Source: Oceanidesulfovibrio indonesiensis
GTDB lineage: Bacteria; Desulfobacterota; Desulfovibrionia; Desulfovibrionales; Desulfovibrionaceae
DNA: 64,000 bases
Assembly (NCBI RefSeq): GCF_007625075.1
Contig: NZ_QMIE01000009.1
Location: 98,074-162,073, forward strand
Direction of reading: 5' to 3'
The position numbers and the translations under genes were made by a program. Of the stretch, positions 9,667-17,591 are shown piece after piece. The notes beneath the pieces are model-generated. The model saw only the letters and a list, made by a program, of their open reading frames with translations, did not search any database and was not told the DNA's origin. The stretch's first letter is position 1. Each line of letters starts with the position of its first letter.

Positions 9667-9813
9667 GCCTAACAAACCTCGTCTCCATTCGCGCGGCTTG
9701 CTTGGCAACTGTCATCGTCAAACTGCATCGACGTAGGTTGACTACGCCTGCTTCGTTTTCCTCGCCAGATGCAAAGCCGCTCGCGCTCGGAGGAGCAACC
9801 GGTTTTGTTAGGC
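9667..9813 (+). repeat. Integron attC-like imperfect palindrome
   Basis: The 147-bp element begins GCCTAACAAACC and ends GGTTTTGTTAGGC, fitting the attC pattern RYYYAAC...GTTRRRY, with the two ends complementary apart from one extra base. Inner segments also pair imperfectly (CGCGCGGCTTGC on the left against GCAAAGCCGCTCGCGC on the right), giving the long bulged hairpin typical of integron recombination sites. It lies 140 bp after the SEC-C stop. No integron integrase is present in the window. Confidence 0.55.
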
Positions 9814-9962
9814 ACCCTTAGCCCGAGAGGCCTGCCCAACAGGCGCCGGGGACAAGCACGGCAGATGTTCCCCCCTCATCGTCTTGTCTTTCAGGGCGGA
9901 TATTCGATGCAGTCGGCCTCATGCGGGCTTGTCTTTTGCATGCATACGGGCAAGGAGACGCC

Positions 9963-10940
9963 ATGCGATACATAACCAACCAATCGACAGATCCCGCCTA
10001 TAATCTCGCAGCCGAAGAATGGCTTTTGACCAACACCGACACGGAAGTGTTCATGCTGTGGCGCAATGCGCCTGCGGTTATCGTCGGCCGAAATCAAAAC
10101 ACATTGGCCCAGATCGACGAAACCTTTGTGCGCGAACGCGGCATTCCGGTAGTCAGGCGCCTGTCCGGCGGCGGCGCTGTATTTCACGACCTCGGAAACA
10201 TCAACTTCACCTTCATCAGTCTCGACGGAGGGCGCGGCGACCTCGATTTCCTCCGGTTCACAACGCCGATCGTGGATGCATTGGGCAGCATGGGTTTGCC
10301 CTGCACGTTTGACGGGCGAAACGATCTGGTCATAAACGGCCGCAAAATTTCCGGAAATGCCCAGCACATCGCCCAGGGCCGAGTCCTGCACCACGGAACG
10401 TTGCTCTTTTCCGCCGATATCACCGACATAACAGGAGCACTGCGTGTCGATCCTGAAAAGTACAAAGACAAGGCGGTGCAAAGTGTTCGCAAACGCGTGA
10501 CCAACATCGCCGACCACCTGCCCGAACCCATGGATGTCGTGGAGTTCATGGACCGCCTCATGGCATATGTCTCCAACGGTTGCGAGCAGGGCCGGACAAC
10601 GCTTTCCGAGGAGGAAGAGCGCGCCATCCAAGGCTTGGCCGATACACGGTACAGGAAATGGGAATGGAATTATGGCCATTCGCCGGCCTACGGATTCACG
10701 CGCATCACCAGAACCCCCGGCGGCGTCGTGGAAGCTCACCTGGATGTCAGATCCGGGGTGATCCGCAAAATTCGTCTGTTCGGTGACTACTTCGGCGCCA
10801 GGGATATCGCGGAACTCGAAACCATGCTGGCCGGCTGCCGGCACGACAGGGACGAGCTGGCATGCGCGCTTGAGAGCACGCCACTGGAGCCGTTCATGCG
10901 AGGTGTCGATCTCCCAACCCTGATCGATTGTCTTTTCTGA
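9963..10940 (+). CDS. lplA: Lipoate-protein ligase A
   Basis: 325 aa; uses ATP and free lipoate to lipoylate the lysine of E2 and GcvH domains. Family motifs are NPAYNLAAEEWLL-like at the N-terminus (here TDPAYNLAAEEW), GRNQNTLAQID, the catalytic-pocket RRLSGGGAVFHDLGNINF, the lysine-containing GRKISGNAQ and the C-terminal accessory domain (WEWNYGHSPAYGF). The ATG at 9963 has GGAG just upstream. Position next to a 2-oxoacid dehydrogenase operon whose E2 carries a lipoyl domain suggests it serves that complex. Confidence 0.93.
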   Translation: MRYITNQSTDPAYNLAAEEWLLTNTDTEVFMLWRNAPAVIVGRNQNTLAQIDETFVRERGIPVVRRLSGGGAVFHDLGNINFTFISLDGGRGDLDFLRFTTPIVDALGSMGLPCTFDGRNDLVINGRKISGNAQHIAQGRVLHHGTLLFSADITDITGALRVDPEKYKDKAVQSVRKRVTNIADHLPEPMDVVEFMDRLMAYVSNGCEQGRTTLSEEEERAIQGLADTRYRKWEWNYGHSPAYGFTRITRTPGGVVEAHLDVRSGVIRKIRLFGDYFGARDIAELETMLAGCRHDRDELACALESTPLEPFMRGVDLPTLIDCLF

Positions 10941-11140
10941 GGATGCACTCGGGGAGTTGTGCCCGGCGCTGTTCGATTCTCGACCAATGTTCTGCTTCAG
11001 GACAGAGCAGGTGCATGACGGCTAGCGGAGTTTATCATATAAACATCTGAATATACACAAAAAAGAGGCATATTCCGTCCTGGGCATAGTCCTTGCTGTA
11101 CCGCCGCAAAGAATCAACATCCAACCCCAGGAGAAAAGTT

Positions 11141-11467
11141 ATGGATGCGGCGGAAAAAGCAGCAACAACGCTGGCGAAAATGCAGGAAAGAGCTGGCAAC
11201 GTATTCCCCAAATATCTCGAGTTCACCAAGGAAATAAGCCAGTTCAGCTCGATCGACCACAAGACGCAGGAACTCATTCATGTGGCTTGCTCCATGATGT
11301 CCCAGTGCGAGATGTGCATCTCCCTGCATATCCAGGGCGCTGCCAGCAACGGCGCCACCAAGGAAGAAATCATGCAGGCGGCCATGCTGGCCATATCCAT
11401 GGGTGGCTCGCCCAAGGTGATGTACATGAAGTACGTTTTTGACGAGCTTGAAGACCTGTTCGACTAA
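11141..11467 (+). CDS. AhpD-like/carboxymuconolactone decarboxylase family protein
   Basis: 108-aa all-helical protein with the AhpD core: ELIHVACSMMSQCEMCISLH supplies the CxxC pair (Q-C-E-M-C) and the histidine three residues later, which make up the peroxidase-like redox site. The start at 11141 has CAGGAG 8 nt upstream; an in-frame TTG at 11093 is unlikely. In AhpD itself this site is reduced through a lipoylated protein, so its position between lplA and a lipoyl-E2 operon is suggestive. The exact substrate (peroxide or a disulfide partner) is not determined. Confidence 0.85.
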   Translation: MDAAEKAATTLAKMQERAGNVFPKYLEFTKEISQFSSIDHKTQELIHVACSMMSQCEMCISLHIQGAASNGATKEEIMQAAMLAISMGGSPKVMYMKYVFDELEDLFD

Positions 11468-11541
11468 AATCCAGGATATATCAGCCAGAGTGTGTAAAAC
11501 GTGACGGCGCGCTCTGGCGGCATTCGCTATATGGCGATTGC

Positions 11542-11623
11542 CACTACTCGGCGCAAGAAGGTTGTGTACTTTCTTCACCCGGGTAGTATCTCCCGGGCCG
11601 GCGGATGTCGCCGGTCCGGGAGA
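11542..11623 (+). other. Two consecutive hairpins downstream of the AhpD-like gene
   Basis: The first hairpin pairs ACTACTCGG with CCGGGTAGT, with an inner AAGAAG/CTTTCTT helix. The second (11589-11623) pairs TCTCCCGG with CCGGGAGA around a CCGGCG/CGCCGG core. No T-run follows, so they may be 3'-end protecting structures or a factor-dependent terminator region. Confidence 0.4.
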
Positions 11624-11673
11624 CCTTCAACCATCGGCAATGCTGCAAGGGAATCACGGCCGTAGAGGAATAT

Positions 11674-12063
11674 ATGCAGATATTGACGCATCAGGAGATT
11701 GACCAGTCATTGTGCGGGGAGCCGTTCGAAGTCGGCGAAGGACGGAGCAGGGTGCGCCTGGAGTGTGACAGTCGCATGGCTGCGGACTCAAGCGGCTTGA
11801 TCCATGGCGGGTTTATTTTCGGGCTGGCAGATTATGCAGCCATGCTCGCTGTGAATCACCCGAACGTCGTGCTCGGCTCGGCCGAGACGCGATTCCTGAA
11901 ACCGTCGCGGATTGGCGATGTGCTGGTCGCCACTGCGGATGACACGAGTCCTGAAGCCAGGAAACGACATGTCCTGGTTGAAGTTCACTGCGGTGAGGAG
12001 CTTGTGTTTACGGGATCGTTCACATGCTTTGTTCCTGCACAGCATGTTCTCGATACTGCGTAG
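11674..12063 (+). CDS. PaaI/hotdog-fold thioesterase family protein
   Basis: 129 aa. The hotdog signature LIHGGFIFGLADYAAMLAVN contains the HGG turn and the helix aspartate used by PaaI-type acyl-CoA thioesterases; AETRFLKPSRIGD and the terminal FTGSFTCF are typical core strands. The start at 11674 has AGAGGAA upstream; an upstream ATG at 11605 would add a non-homologous tail that overlaps the hairpin. It probably hydrolyses a CoA thioester; the substrate is unknown. It is convergent with the aco-type operon and shares a terminator with it. Confidence 0.82.
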   Translation: MQILTHQEIDQSLCGEPFEVGEGRSRVRLECDSRMAADSSGLIHGGFIFGLADYAAMLAVNHPNVVLGSAETRFLKPSRIGDVLVATADDTSPEARKRHVLVEVHCGEELVFTGSFTCFVPAQHVLDTA

Positions 12064-12093
12064 AGAGAAAAGGGGGCGTGCGGTTCGCCCCCC
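12062..12093 (-). terminator. Intrinsic terminator of the aco-type operon
   Basis: Read on the minus strand, GGGGGCG pairs with CGCCCCC around a 7-nt loop and is followed by TTTTCTCTCT, a strong rho-independent terminator placed just after the last gene of the operon. The stem may also slow transcription arriving from the convergent thioesterase gene. Confidence 0.8.
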
Positions 12094-12107
12094 GATTTGC
12101 GTGTGTA

Positions 12108-12416
12108 TCAGCCAAAAAGCGTATCGCCGCTGACATTTCCCAGTCCGGGGTGCGCATCGAAGCGGACCACGCCCACGGGCACATCGACGGCCGCCGCGAT
12201 GCGGGCCGTTCCGACATTGCCGAAACCGCCGCACAGCTCGATAGCCGCAATCCCGTCCTTTTCCACAAGATTCCGAGCCAGAGACTCGGCCTGCCCATAG
12301 GTGCTCACGGCCACGGTCAGCAACTCGACCTCGTCGGTCTTCACCCAGCCTCTGTGTTTCAAAGGATCACCGCCTGGAGCGATGAAAATGAATGCGGCCT
12401 TCAATAGAGCGCTCAT
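12108..12416 (-). CDS. DUF6506-like small protein of the aco-type operon
   Basis: 102 aa, soluble. Recognisable blocks are KAAFIFIAPGGDPLKHR at the start, EKDGIAAIELCGGFGN in the middle and VPVGVVRFDAHPGLGNVSGD near the end; I associate this pattern with the DUF6506 family, whose function is unknown. It starts from an ATG with a purine-rich GGGGGA upstream and is the last gene before the operon terminator. Position after the AcoX-like gene suggests a role linked to acetoin or cofactor metabolism, which is inference. Confidence 0.7.
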   Translation of the reverse strand: MSALLKAAFIFIAPGGDPLKHRGWVKTDEVELLTVAVSTYGQAESLARNLVEKDGIAAIELCGGFGNVGTARIAAAVDVPVGVVRFDAHPGLGNVSGDTLFG

Positions 12417-12438
12417 GGTATTCCCCCTGTGTTTGTTG

Positions 12439-13423
12439 TTACCGCGTGAATAACGCGTGCTCGCTGGCCAGGGCCATGGTTCTCGGCACGTCCACCACCC
12501 TCGGCCCTTTAGTATTCAATCTGATGGAGGCCGAGGAACCCTGGGGTATCTCCACCTCACGCTCTCCATCCACGGCAATCAGGCAAGGAGAGGTGGGTAT
12601 CCGATGTATTTCGCCGGGGAGCATTGCGAAAAAATTCTGCACATCGACGTCCGCGAACATTCCTGGCGCGATAGCCGCCGTGACCGTAACCTGTGCGGGG
12701 TGTCCGAGCTCCAGAGCCAGGCCGGCGGGCTCTTCCGCCCCAATGCTCCGCAACTGGCCGCCTATTGCCGAAAGTCCGATGGACGATGGGCTGCACCGGG
12801 TGAGGAAGATTTGCGGCACCTTCTCCATGTGCCAGACCGCCCTGGACCCCATGAAGATGTCATCGTACACGGCGGCGTCCACCAGGGCGATGTCTGCGGG
12901 CTCACCGTCCAGGAGGATGTCGAACATGCAGGTACGGATGCAGCATGCCTCGCGGGGAAGCCTGCCGGACGCCACCAAACCGGCGGCCAGTCCGGCAATG
13001 GTGGCCTCTCCCATGGAGGGAAAGACATTGTTGGTGCCGGTTGAAAGCGGGAGAATGGGAATGTTGACTGTTCCTTTGCAGGCGGCGCGGTTCGTCCCGT
13101 CCCCCCCCCAGAACGACCAGGCAGCTGACCCCCAGGGTTTCCATGATGCCTGCAGCCGTTGTTGTGTCCACCTGGCTGTTGCGCACGGGCATTTCCACCG
13201 CTTCCACCGGTATGGAGGGGGAAATAGAGTTCAGAGCGCGGGGGACCGTGGCGTAGGAGTCCGGCATGTAGAGGATTCGCGAAACCCCGGCACGTTCCAC
13301 TCCGAGGATCAGACGCCGCACCATGCGGACCTTTTCCTGGTTGTCGAAGACGCTTCCATGCGCCACCAGGCGCCGTATGTCCTTGCCTGAGGCGGGGTTC
13401 GCCAAAATGCCTACGCTGCTCAC
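12439..13423 (-). pseudogene. AcoX-type ATP-NAD kinase-like protein, frameshifted in a G homopolymer
   Basis: Two overlapping frames make one protein of about 327 aa. The upstream frame (from 13423) begins MSSVGILANPASGKDIRRLV and runs to LVVLGG; the downstream frame resumes with DGTN and later MGEATIAGLAAGL and ends at 12439. The NAD-kinase/AcoX signature GGDGTN falls exactly on the break. The translations imply a run of nine G (minus strand, about 13101-13109); eight would give an unbroken L-G-G-D-G-T-N reading. This is either a sequencing or assembly slip, a real loss, or slippage-controlled expression. AcoX proteins sit in acetoin operons but have no settled role. Confidence 0.75.
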
Positions 13424-13483
13424 CGAGAAATCCTTGTTGGAAAGATGCGCGGGAAACAGCCGGAGCCATTTCCCGCGACAATG

Positions 13484-14455
13484 CTAGCGGATGCTTTTGA
13501 CCGCCGAGACAATGTTCTCCACCCCGGGAATGTAGAACTGCTCCAGGGGCGGTGAAAAAGGAACCGGACAGAACGGGGCGCCTACCCGCTTGATGGGGGC
13601 GTCCAGGTACTCGATAGCCTCATCGGCGACGATGGCAGCGATCTCGGCTCCCGGCCCTGCGAACTGCACGGCCTCGTGGGCGATAACGAGCGCATTGGTT
13701 TTCTTGACGGATTCGATGATCAGATCCTTGTCCAGAGGCTGGAGGCAACGCGGGTCGACAACCTCCGCCTCGATGCCCTCGGCTTTGAGTTTCTCGGCCG
13801 CTTCCAGAGCCGTGTACACCATCTGCGAGGTCGCCACGATGGTCACATCGGCGCCCTCCCGTTTGATTTCGCCCTTGCCGATCTCGATGGTGTAGCTCTC
13901 GTCCGGCACCTCGCCTGACACGCCGTACAACAGCTTGTGCTCCAGGAACACCACCGGGTTGTCGTCGCGTATGGCGCTGATGAGCAGGCCCTTGGCGTCG
14001 TACGGGGTGGAGGGGATAACGACCTTCAGCCCCGGGATATGCATGAACCAGGCTTCCAGGCTCTGGGAATGCTGCGCCGCCGCGCCGATGCCCGCGCCCT
14101 GAGGCATGCGCAACGTCATGGGCACTGTGGCCTTGCCTCCGAACATGAAGCGCATCTTGGCGGCCTGGTTGAACAACTGGTCCATGGAGACGCCGATGAA
14201 GTCCACGAACATCAGTTCGGCAACAGGACGCAATCCGCTGGCGGCAGCGCCCGCAGCCGCGCCGAGAATGGCGCTCTCCGTAATGGGCGTATCAATTACA
14301 CGTTCTTCGCCGAACTCGTCGAACAATCCCTGGGTTACGCCGAAGCACCCGCCGAACTGTCCGACGTCTTCGCCCATGATAAACACGTTCTCGTCGCGTT
14401 CCATTTCCAGACGCAGCGCCTCGTTGAGAGCCTGCAAATATGTTTTCTCGGCCAT
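13484..14455 (-). CDS. acoB: Acetoin-type 2-oxoacid dehydrogenase E1 component, beta subunit
   Basis: 323 aa transketolase-like E1 beta. Signatures are the N-terminal YLQALNEALRLEMERDENV, MGEDVGQFGG(C)FGVTQGL, the pyrimidine-domain ITESAILGAAAGAAASGLRPV and the C-terminal domain VVDPRCLQPLDKDLI with AHEAV. With the alpha subunit it forms the alpha2beta2 TPP enzyme that cleaves acetoin (or decarboxylates a 2-oxoacid) and passes the two-carbon unit to E2. It lies between the alpha-subunit gene and the AcoX-like gene; the acetoin assignment rests on operon content and the AcoR-type regulator. Confidence 0.88.
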   Translation of the reverse strand: MAEKTYLQALNEALRLEMERDENVFIMGEDVGQFGGCFGVTQGLFDEFGEERVIDTPITESAILGAAAGAAASGLRPVAELMFVDFIGVSMDQLFNQAAKMRFMFGGKATVPMTLRMPQGAGIGAAAQHSQSLEAWFMHIPGLKVVIPSTPYDAKGLLISAIRDDNPVVFLEHKLLYGVSGEVPDESYTIEIGKGEIKREGADVTIVATSQMVYTALEAAEKLKAEGIEAEVVDPRCLQPLDKDLIIESVKKTNALVIAHEAVQFAGPGAEIAAIVADEAIEYLDAPIKRVGAPFCPVPFSPPLEQFYIPGVENIVSAVKSIR

Positions 14456-14504
14456 TGTATTTCTCCGTGGGGTCGATTTTCTTTTTGGAATGCTGCCGCT
14501 CGCC

Positions 14505-15464
14505 CTAAGCGTATACGTCGTCCATCAGCGCAGAGGTCGGAGGCAGGGGGCTTTCCTGCGCATATCTGACGGCTTCTTCGACCTCCTGTCCTATCCGCGC
14601 CTTGATGCTTTCCACTTCTTTCTCACTGAGGGTCTTGCTCTCCAGAAGCTTGCTTTCGAAACGAGGGAGCGGATCTTTGGCCATCCATTCTTCCAGTTCA
14701 TCGACACAGCGATAGGTGCAAGCGTCGCCCTCGAAGTGTCCGCGCCAGCGGTAGGTTTTGCACTCCACGAGAGAGGGGCCTTCGCCCTTTCGTGCACGCT
14801 TCACCGCTTCGGTGACCGCCTCGAACACGGCCAGCACGTCGTTGCCGTCCACCACGACGCCGGGCATGTCATACGCGGCTGCGCGATCGGCAATGTCCAC
14901 CACGGCCATGGATTTACACTGTGGGCAGGAGATGCCGTATCCGTTGTTCTCGTTCACAAAGACCAGCGGCAGTTTCCAGGCGCTCGCCATGTTCAGAGAC
15001 TCTTGCGTGGTGCCCTGGTTGGAAGCGCCATCGCCGAAGAAGCACAGGGCCACGTGGTCGGTCTTCTTGTACTTCGCAGCCAGAGCTGCGCCCACGGCCA
15101 GGGGACCGCCGCCCCCCACGATGCCGTTGGCGCCGAGAATGCCAAGGTCGAGGTCGGCAATATGCATGGAGCCGCCTTTGCCCTTGCAGTAGCCGGTCTG
15201 CCTGCCGAAAATTTCCGCCATCATCAGCTTGAGATCGCCGCCCTTGGCCAGAAGGTGTCCGTGCCCGCGGTGGGTGCTGGTGATCATATCCTTGTCGGTC
15301 AGAGCAGCGCACGCCCCGGTGGCGACAGCTTCTTCGCCCAGATACAAATGCACGAATCCGGGAATTTCGCCTGCTGCGAAAAATTCCTGCAATTTTTGCT
15401 CGAACATTCGAATCCTGTTCATCGTTTCGAACATGTGAACCAATGTCTGTTTGCTGAGAGCCAT
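14505..15464 (-). CDS. acoA: Acetoin-type 2-oxoacid dehydrogenase E1 component, alpha subunit
   Basis: 319 aa. The start at 15464 is chosen because AAAGGAG lies about 8 nt upstream and the product begins MALSKQTLVHMFETMNRIR; an upstream start at 15545 would add an atypical tail. The TPP-binding motif is complete: GDGASNQG with the downstream NNGYGIS. The conserved STHRGHGHLLAKGGDL and YCKGKGGSMHIAD loops match acetoin and pyruvate E1 alpha subunits. It precedes acoB by 49 nt and follows the Lin0512 gene in the same operon. Confidence 0.88.
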   Translation of the reverse strand: MALSKQTLVHMFETMNRIRMFEQKLQEFFAAGEIPGFVHLYLGEEAVATGACAALTDKDMITSTHRGHGHLLAKGGDLKLMMAEIFGRQTGYCKGKGGSMHIADLDLGILGANGIVGGGGPLAVGAALAAKYKKTDHVALCFFGDGASNQGTTQESLNMASAWKLPLVFVNENNGYGISCPQCKSMAVVDIADRAAAYDMPGVVVDGNDVLAVFEAVTEAVKRARKGEGPSLVECKTYRWRGHFEGDACTYRCVDELEEWMAKDPLPRFESKLLESKTLSEKEVESIKARIGQEVEEAVRYAQESPLPPTSALMDDVYA

Positions 15465-15501
15465 TGCTTTCGCTCCTTTTTCTCTGGTGAGTTGTTCGGC
15501 C

Positions 15502-15921
15502 CTATGTGGCGCACCCACAAGCACCGTCCCGAGATGCGCCACCACTGTGCTCCATGGCGTCCGTATCCACTGAGACAGTCAGGGCGGCGCAAGCGACAAT
15601 GATGTTGCTTGTTCCCGGCCCAAAACAGGGAACTTCGATTCCGGCGACGCTCATGCCGCCTGCGATCACGGACACGGACTTCTCGCCAATGGGAATGGCG
15701 GCAAGCAGTTCCTCCGTGTCCACTCTTTCCGGTACAGGAACAGCAACGTCGGCATGCACATACACGCCCTGGAACTGGTTCCTGCCCCATATCTCCACAA
15801 TCCCGCACAGACATGTTCTCGATATCGCGTCGCGGACTGCACGCACCGCGGCCTTGGTCATGTCTTCTCCGTGCATGTCGGCGGCGTAACCGAGTTCAAT
15901 GGCGAATCGTTTTCTCGGCAT
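15502..15921 (-). CDS. Lin0512 family protein
   Basis: 139 aa. The sequence follows the Lin0512 pattern: IELGYAADMHGEDMTKAAVRAVRDAI at the N-terminus, a central VYVHADVAVPVPERVD and the VIAGGMSVAGIEVPCFG block, then a Cys/Gly-rich tail (GACGCAT) beyond the usual length of about 115-120 aa. The family has no established activity. It is located between E2 and E1 alpha genes of the operon, so it is probably co-expressed with the dehydrogenase complex. Confidence 0.75.
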   Translation of the reverse strand: MPRKRFAIELGYAADMHGEDMTKAAVRAVRDAISRTCLCGIVEIWGRNQFQGVYVHADVAVPVPERVDTEELLAAIPIGEKSVSVIAGGMSVAGIEVPCFGPGTSNIIVACAALTVSVDTDAMEHSGGASRDGACGCAT

Positions 15922-15933
15922 GACGACTACTCC

Positions 15934-17268
15934 CTACATGGTCATGAGGGCCGGGTTTTCCAGCATGTCCCCGAGCTCGCGCAGGAAGGTCATGGCCGGC
16001 GCGCCATCGGTGGTCATGTGGTTGAAGGTCAGGGAAAGGGTCATCATGCTCCGGATGCAGATCTCGCCATCCTTTACAGCGGGTTTTTCTACCACGCGGC
16101 CAATGCCCAGGATGCCGGTCTCCGGAGGGTTCAGGATCGGTGTGAAGCCATCGACACCCAGCATGCTGACGTTGCTTATGGTGAACGTTCCGCCGGTTAT
16201 CTCGTCCATTGTCAGGCCACCCTTGCGCGCGCGGCCGGCCACATCACGGACGTGGCCCTTCAATTCTTCAAGGGAATAGGTGTCGGCCTGCTTGACGTTC
16301 GGGACGATCAGCCCATTGGGCAGGGCCACGGCGATGCCGAGGTTGACGTGCTTATGCAGGTGGATGCCGTCCTCCTGCAGCGTGGAGTTCATGATCGGAT
16401 GGCGCTTGAGTGCGCGGCACACAGCGTAGGAAATGATGTCGTTGTAGGACAGACGGTACTCGACATCGCGCTTGTTCCGCTCGTGAAGCGCGGCGCGCAG
16501 ACGGACCATCTCCGTCACATCCAGCTCGACAAAGACCGAAAGCTGGGCAGCGCTTTGCAGGCTGGCGTGCATATTGTCCGCAACCAGTTTGCGCACACCT
16601 TCCATGGGCACGATGGTGTCCTGCACGGGCGCCTCGCGCGGCTCCGCCTGTTCAGGCTGGGACGGGTTCATGGCTCGCAGGATGTCCGCCTTGGTGATCC
16701 GGCCGCCTTCTCCAGTGCCGGCGATCTGGCTGAGATCGACACCTTTCCTGCGGGCGAATGCAATGGCCTTGGGGCTGGCGTTGACGCCGCCGCCGGAGTC
16801 CGCCGTGCTTTGCACGTCCCGCCTGGTGATGGCGCCGTTGGGACCGGTGCCCTCTACGGTGGCGAGATCAACGCCCAGCTCTTCGGCGAGCTTTCTTGCG
16901 GCAGGCATCGCCGGAACGAATGTCCCGTCCCCCTGGTCAGCCTCCTTAGCCGCAGGCGCTCCGACGGCCACCGTGGAAGCTTCCGGCGCGTCCGATAAAG
17001 TCCCGGAATCGACGCGTTCCGGTGCTTCTCCTTCAGCGGCGATAATGGCCAGAACCGCCTGGACCGGGGCGACCTCTCCCTCGGGCACGACAATCTGGAA
17101 CAGAATTCCGCTGGCAGGCGCTTCAACCGAGTTGGTTATTTTGTCGGTTTCCACCTCAAATAAAGGCTCTCCCTCTTTCACCGGATCGCCCTCTCCTTTC
17201 AGCCAGCGGACGATCTTTCCTTCTTTCATGGTCAAGCCCCATTTGGGCATGATCACTTGTTGGGCCAT
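15934..17268 (-). CDS. acoC: Dihydrolipoamide acyltransferase (E2) of the acetoin-type complex
   Basis: 444 aa. Order of domains: lipoyl domain (residues 1-80, lipoyl lysine in VETDKIT), two predicted peripheral subunit-binding domains (PAARKLAEELGVDLATVEGT around 125 and SPKAIAFARRKGVDLSQIAG around 165), a linker, and the catalytic domain ending with the active-site segment FNHMTTDGAPAMTFL. Two tandem binding domains are unusual; one is standard. It is the first gene after the sigma-54 promoter. It carries the acyl group from E1 to CoA; no E3 gene is present in the window. Confidence 0.88.
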   Translation of the reverse strand: MAQQVIMPKWGLTMKEGKIVRWLKGEGDPVKEGEPLFEVETDKITNSVEAPASGILFQIVVPEGEVAPVQAVLAIIAAEGEAPERVDSGTLSDAPEASTVAVGAPAAKEADQGDGTFVPAMPAARKLAEELGVDLATVEGTGPNGAITRRDVQSTADSGGGVNASPKAIAFARRKGVDLSQIAGTGEGGRITKADILRAMNPSQPEQAEPREAPVQDTIVPMEGVRKLVADNMHASLQSAAQLSVFVELDVTEMVRLRAALHERNKRDVEYRLSYNDIISYAVCRALKRHPIMNSTLQEDGIHLHKHVNLGIAVALPNGLIVPNVKQADTYSLEELKGHVRDVAGRARKGGLTMDEITGGTFTISNVSMLGVDGFTPILNPPETGILGIGRVVEKPAVKDGEICIRSMMTLSLTFNHMTTDGAPAMTFLRELGDMLENPALMTM

Positions 17269-17309
17269 GACATTCCTCCTGAATATTTTCTGTGGGCACA
17301 GCCAGCCAC

Positions 17310-17325
17310 TGCAACCGAGGTGCCA
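17310..17325 (-). promoter_or_regulatory. Sigma-54 (-24/-12) promoter of the aco-type operon
   Basis: On the minus strand TGGCACCTCGGTTGCA matches the sigma-54 consensus (TGGCAC-N5-TTGCA) with correct spacing, about 42 nt before the E2 start codon. The adjacent divergent gene encodes an AcoR-type sigma-54 activator. Confidence 0.85.
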
Positions 17326-17388
17326 CTGAGGAATGCTCTTTCATATTGGGGGATTATAAGAAAATAATGGCGCTGTCGTCCCGGCTTA

Positions 17389-17400
17389 TGTTCGCGAACA
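17389..17400. promoter_or_regulatory. Palindrome TGTTCGCGAACA, candidate activator site
   Basis: A perfect 12-bp palindrome about 75 bp upstream of the -12 element, at enhancer distance. It shares TGTTC...GAACA half-sites with a second palindrome at 17491-17507, so it is a candidate upstream activating sequence for the AcoR-type regulator. Confidence 0.55.
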
Positions 17401-17490
17401 GGACAGACTGGATACGTGGGGGAAATGTGCTGGTTTAATGTTTATGTCATTGTAATGGTTGGTCAAAAGGGAATGGCATGCAGGACGCGG

Positions 17491-17507
17491 TGTTCCAGAA
17501 TTGAACA
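17491..17507. promoter_or_regulatory. Second TGTTC-N7-GAACA palindrome, candidate activator site
   Basis: TGTTC and GAACA half-sites separated by 7 nt, about 100 bp from the first palindrome and 85 bp upstream of the regulator gene start. It could serve the aco-type promoter, autoregulation of the activator, or both. The half-site spacing differs from the first site (N2), which weakens the assignment. Confidence 0.45.
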
Positions 17508-17591
17508 CTTGACGAATACCGGTAGTTACAGGGAAGTGAGCAATAGTTCGCCGATGGGGATAGTTTCTTTCTCACGAGTGGGAGGAAGACC

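Noticed and set aside
14106..15602. 498-aa open frame on the plus strand
   Set aside because: Antisense to the E1 alpha and beta genes with clear TPP motifs; no recognisable domain.
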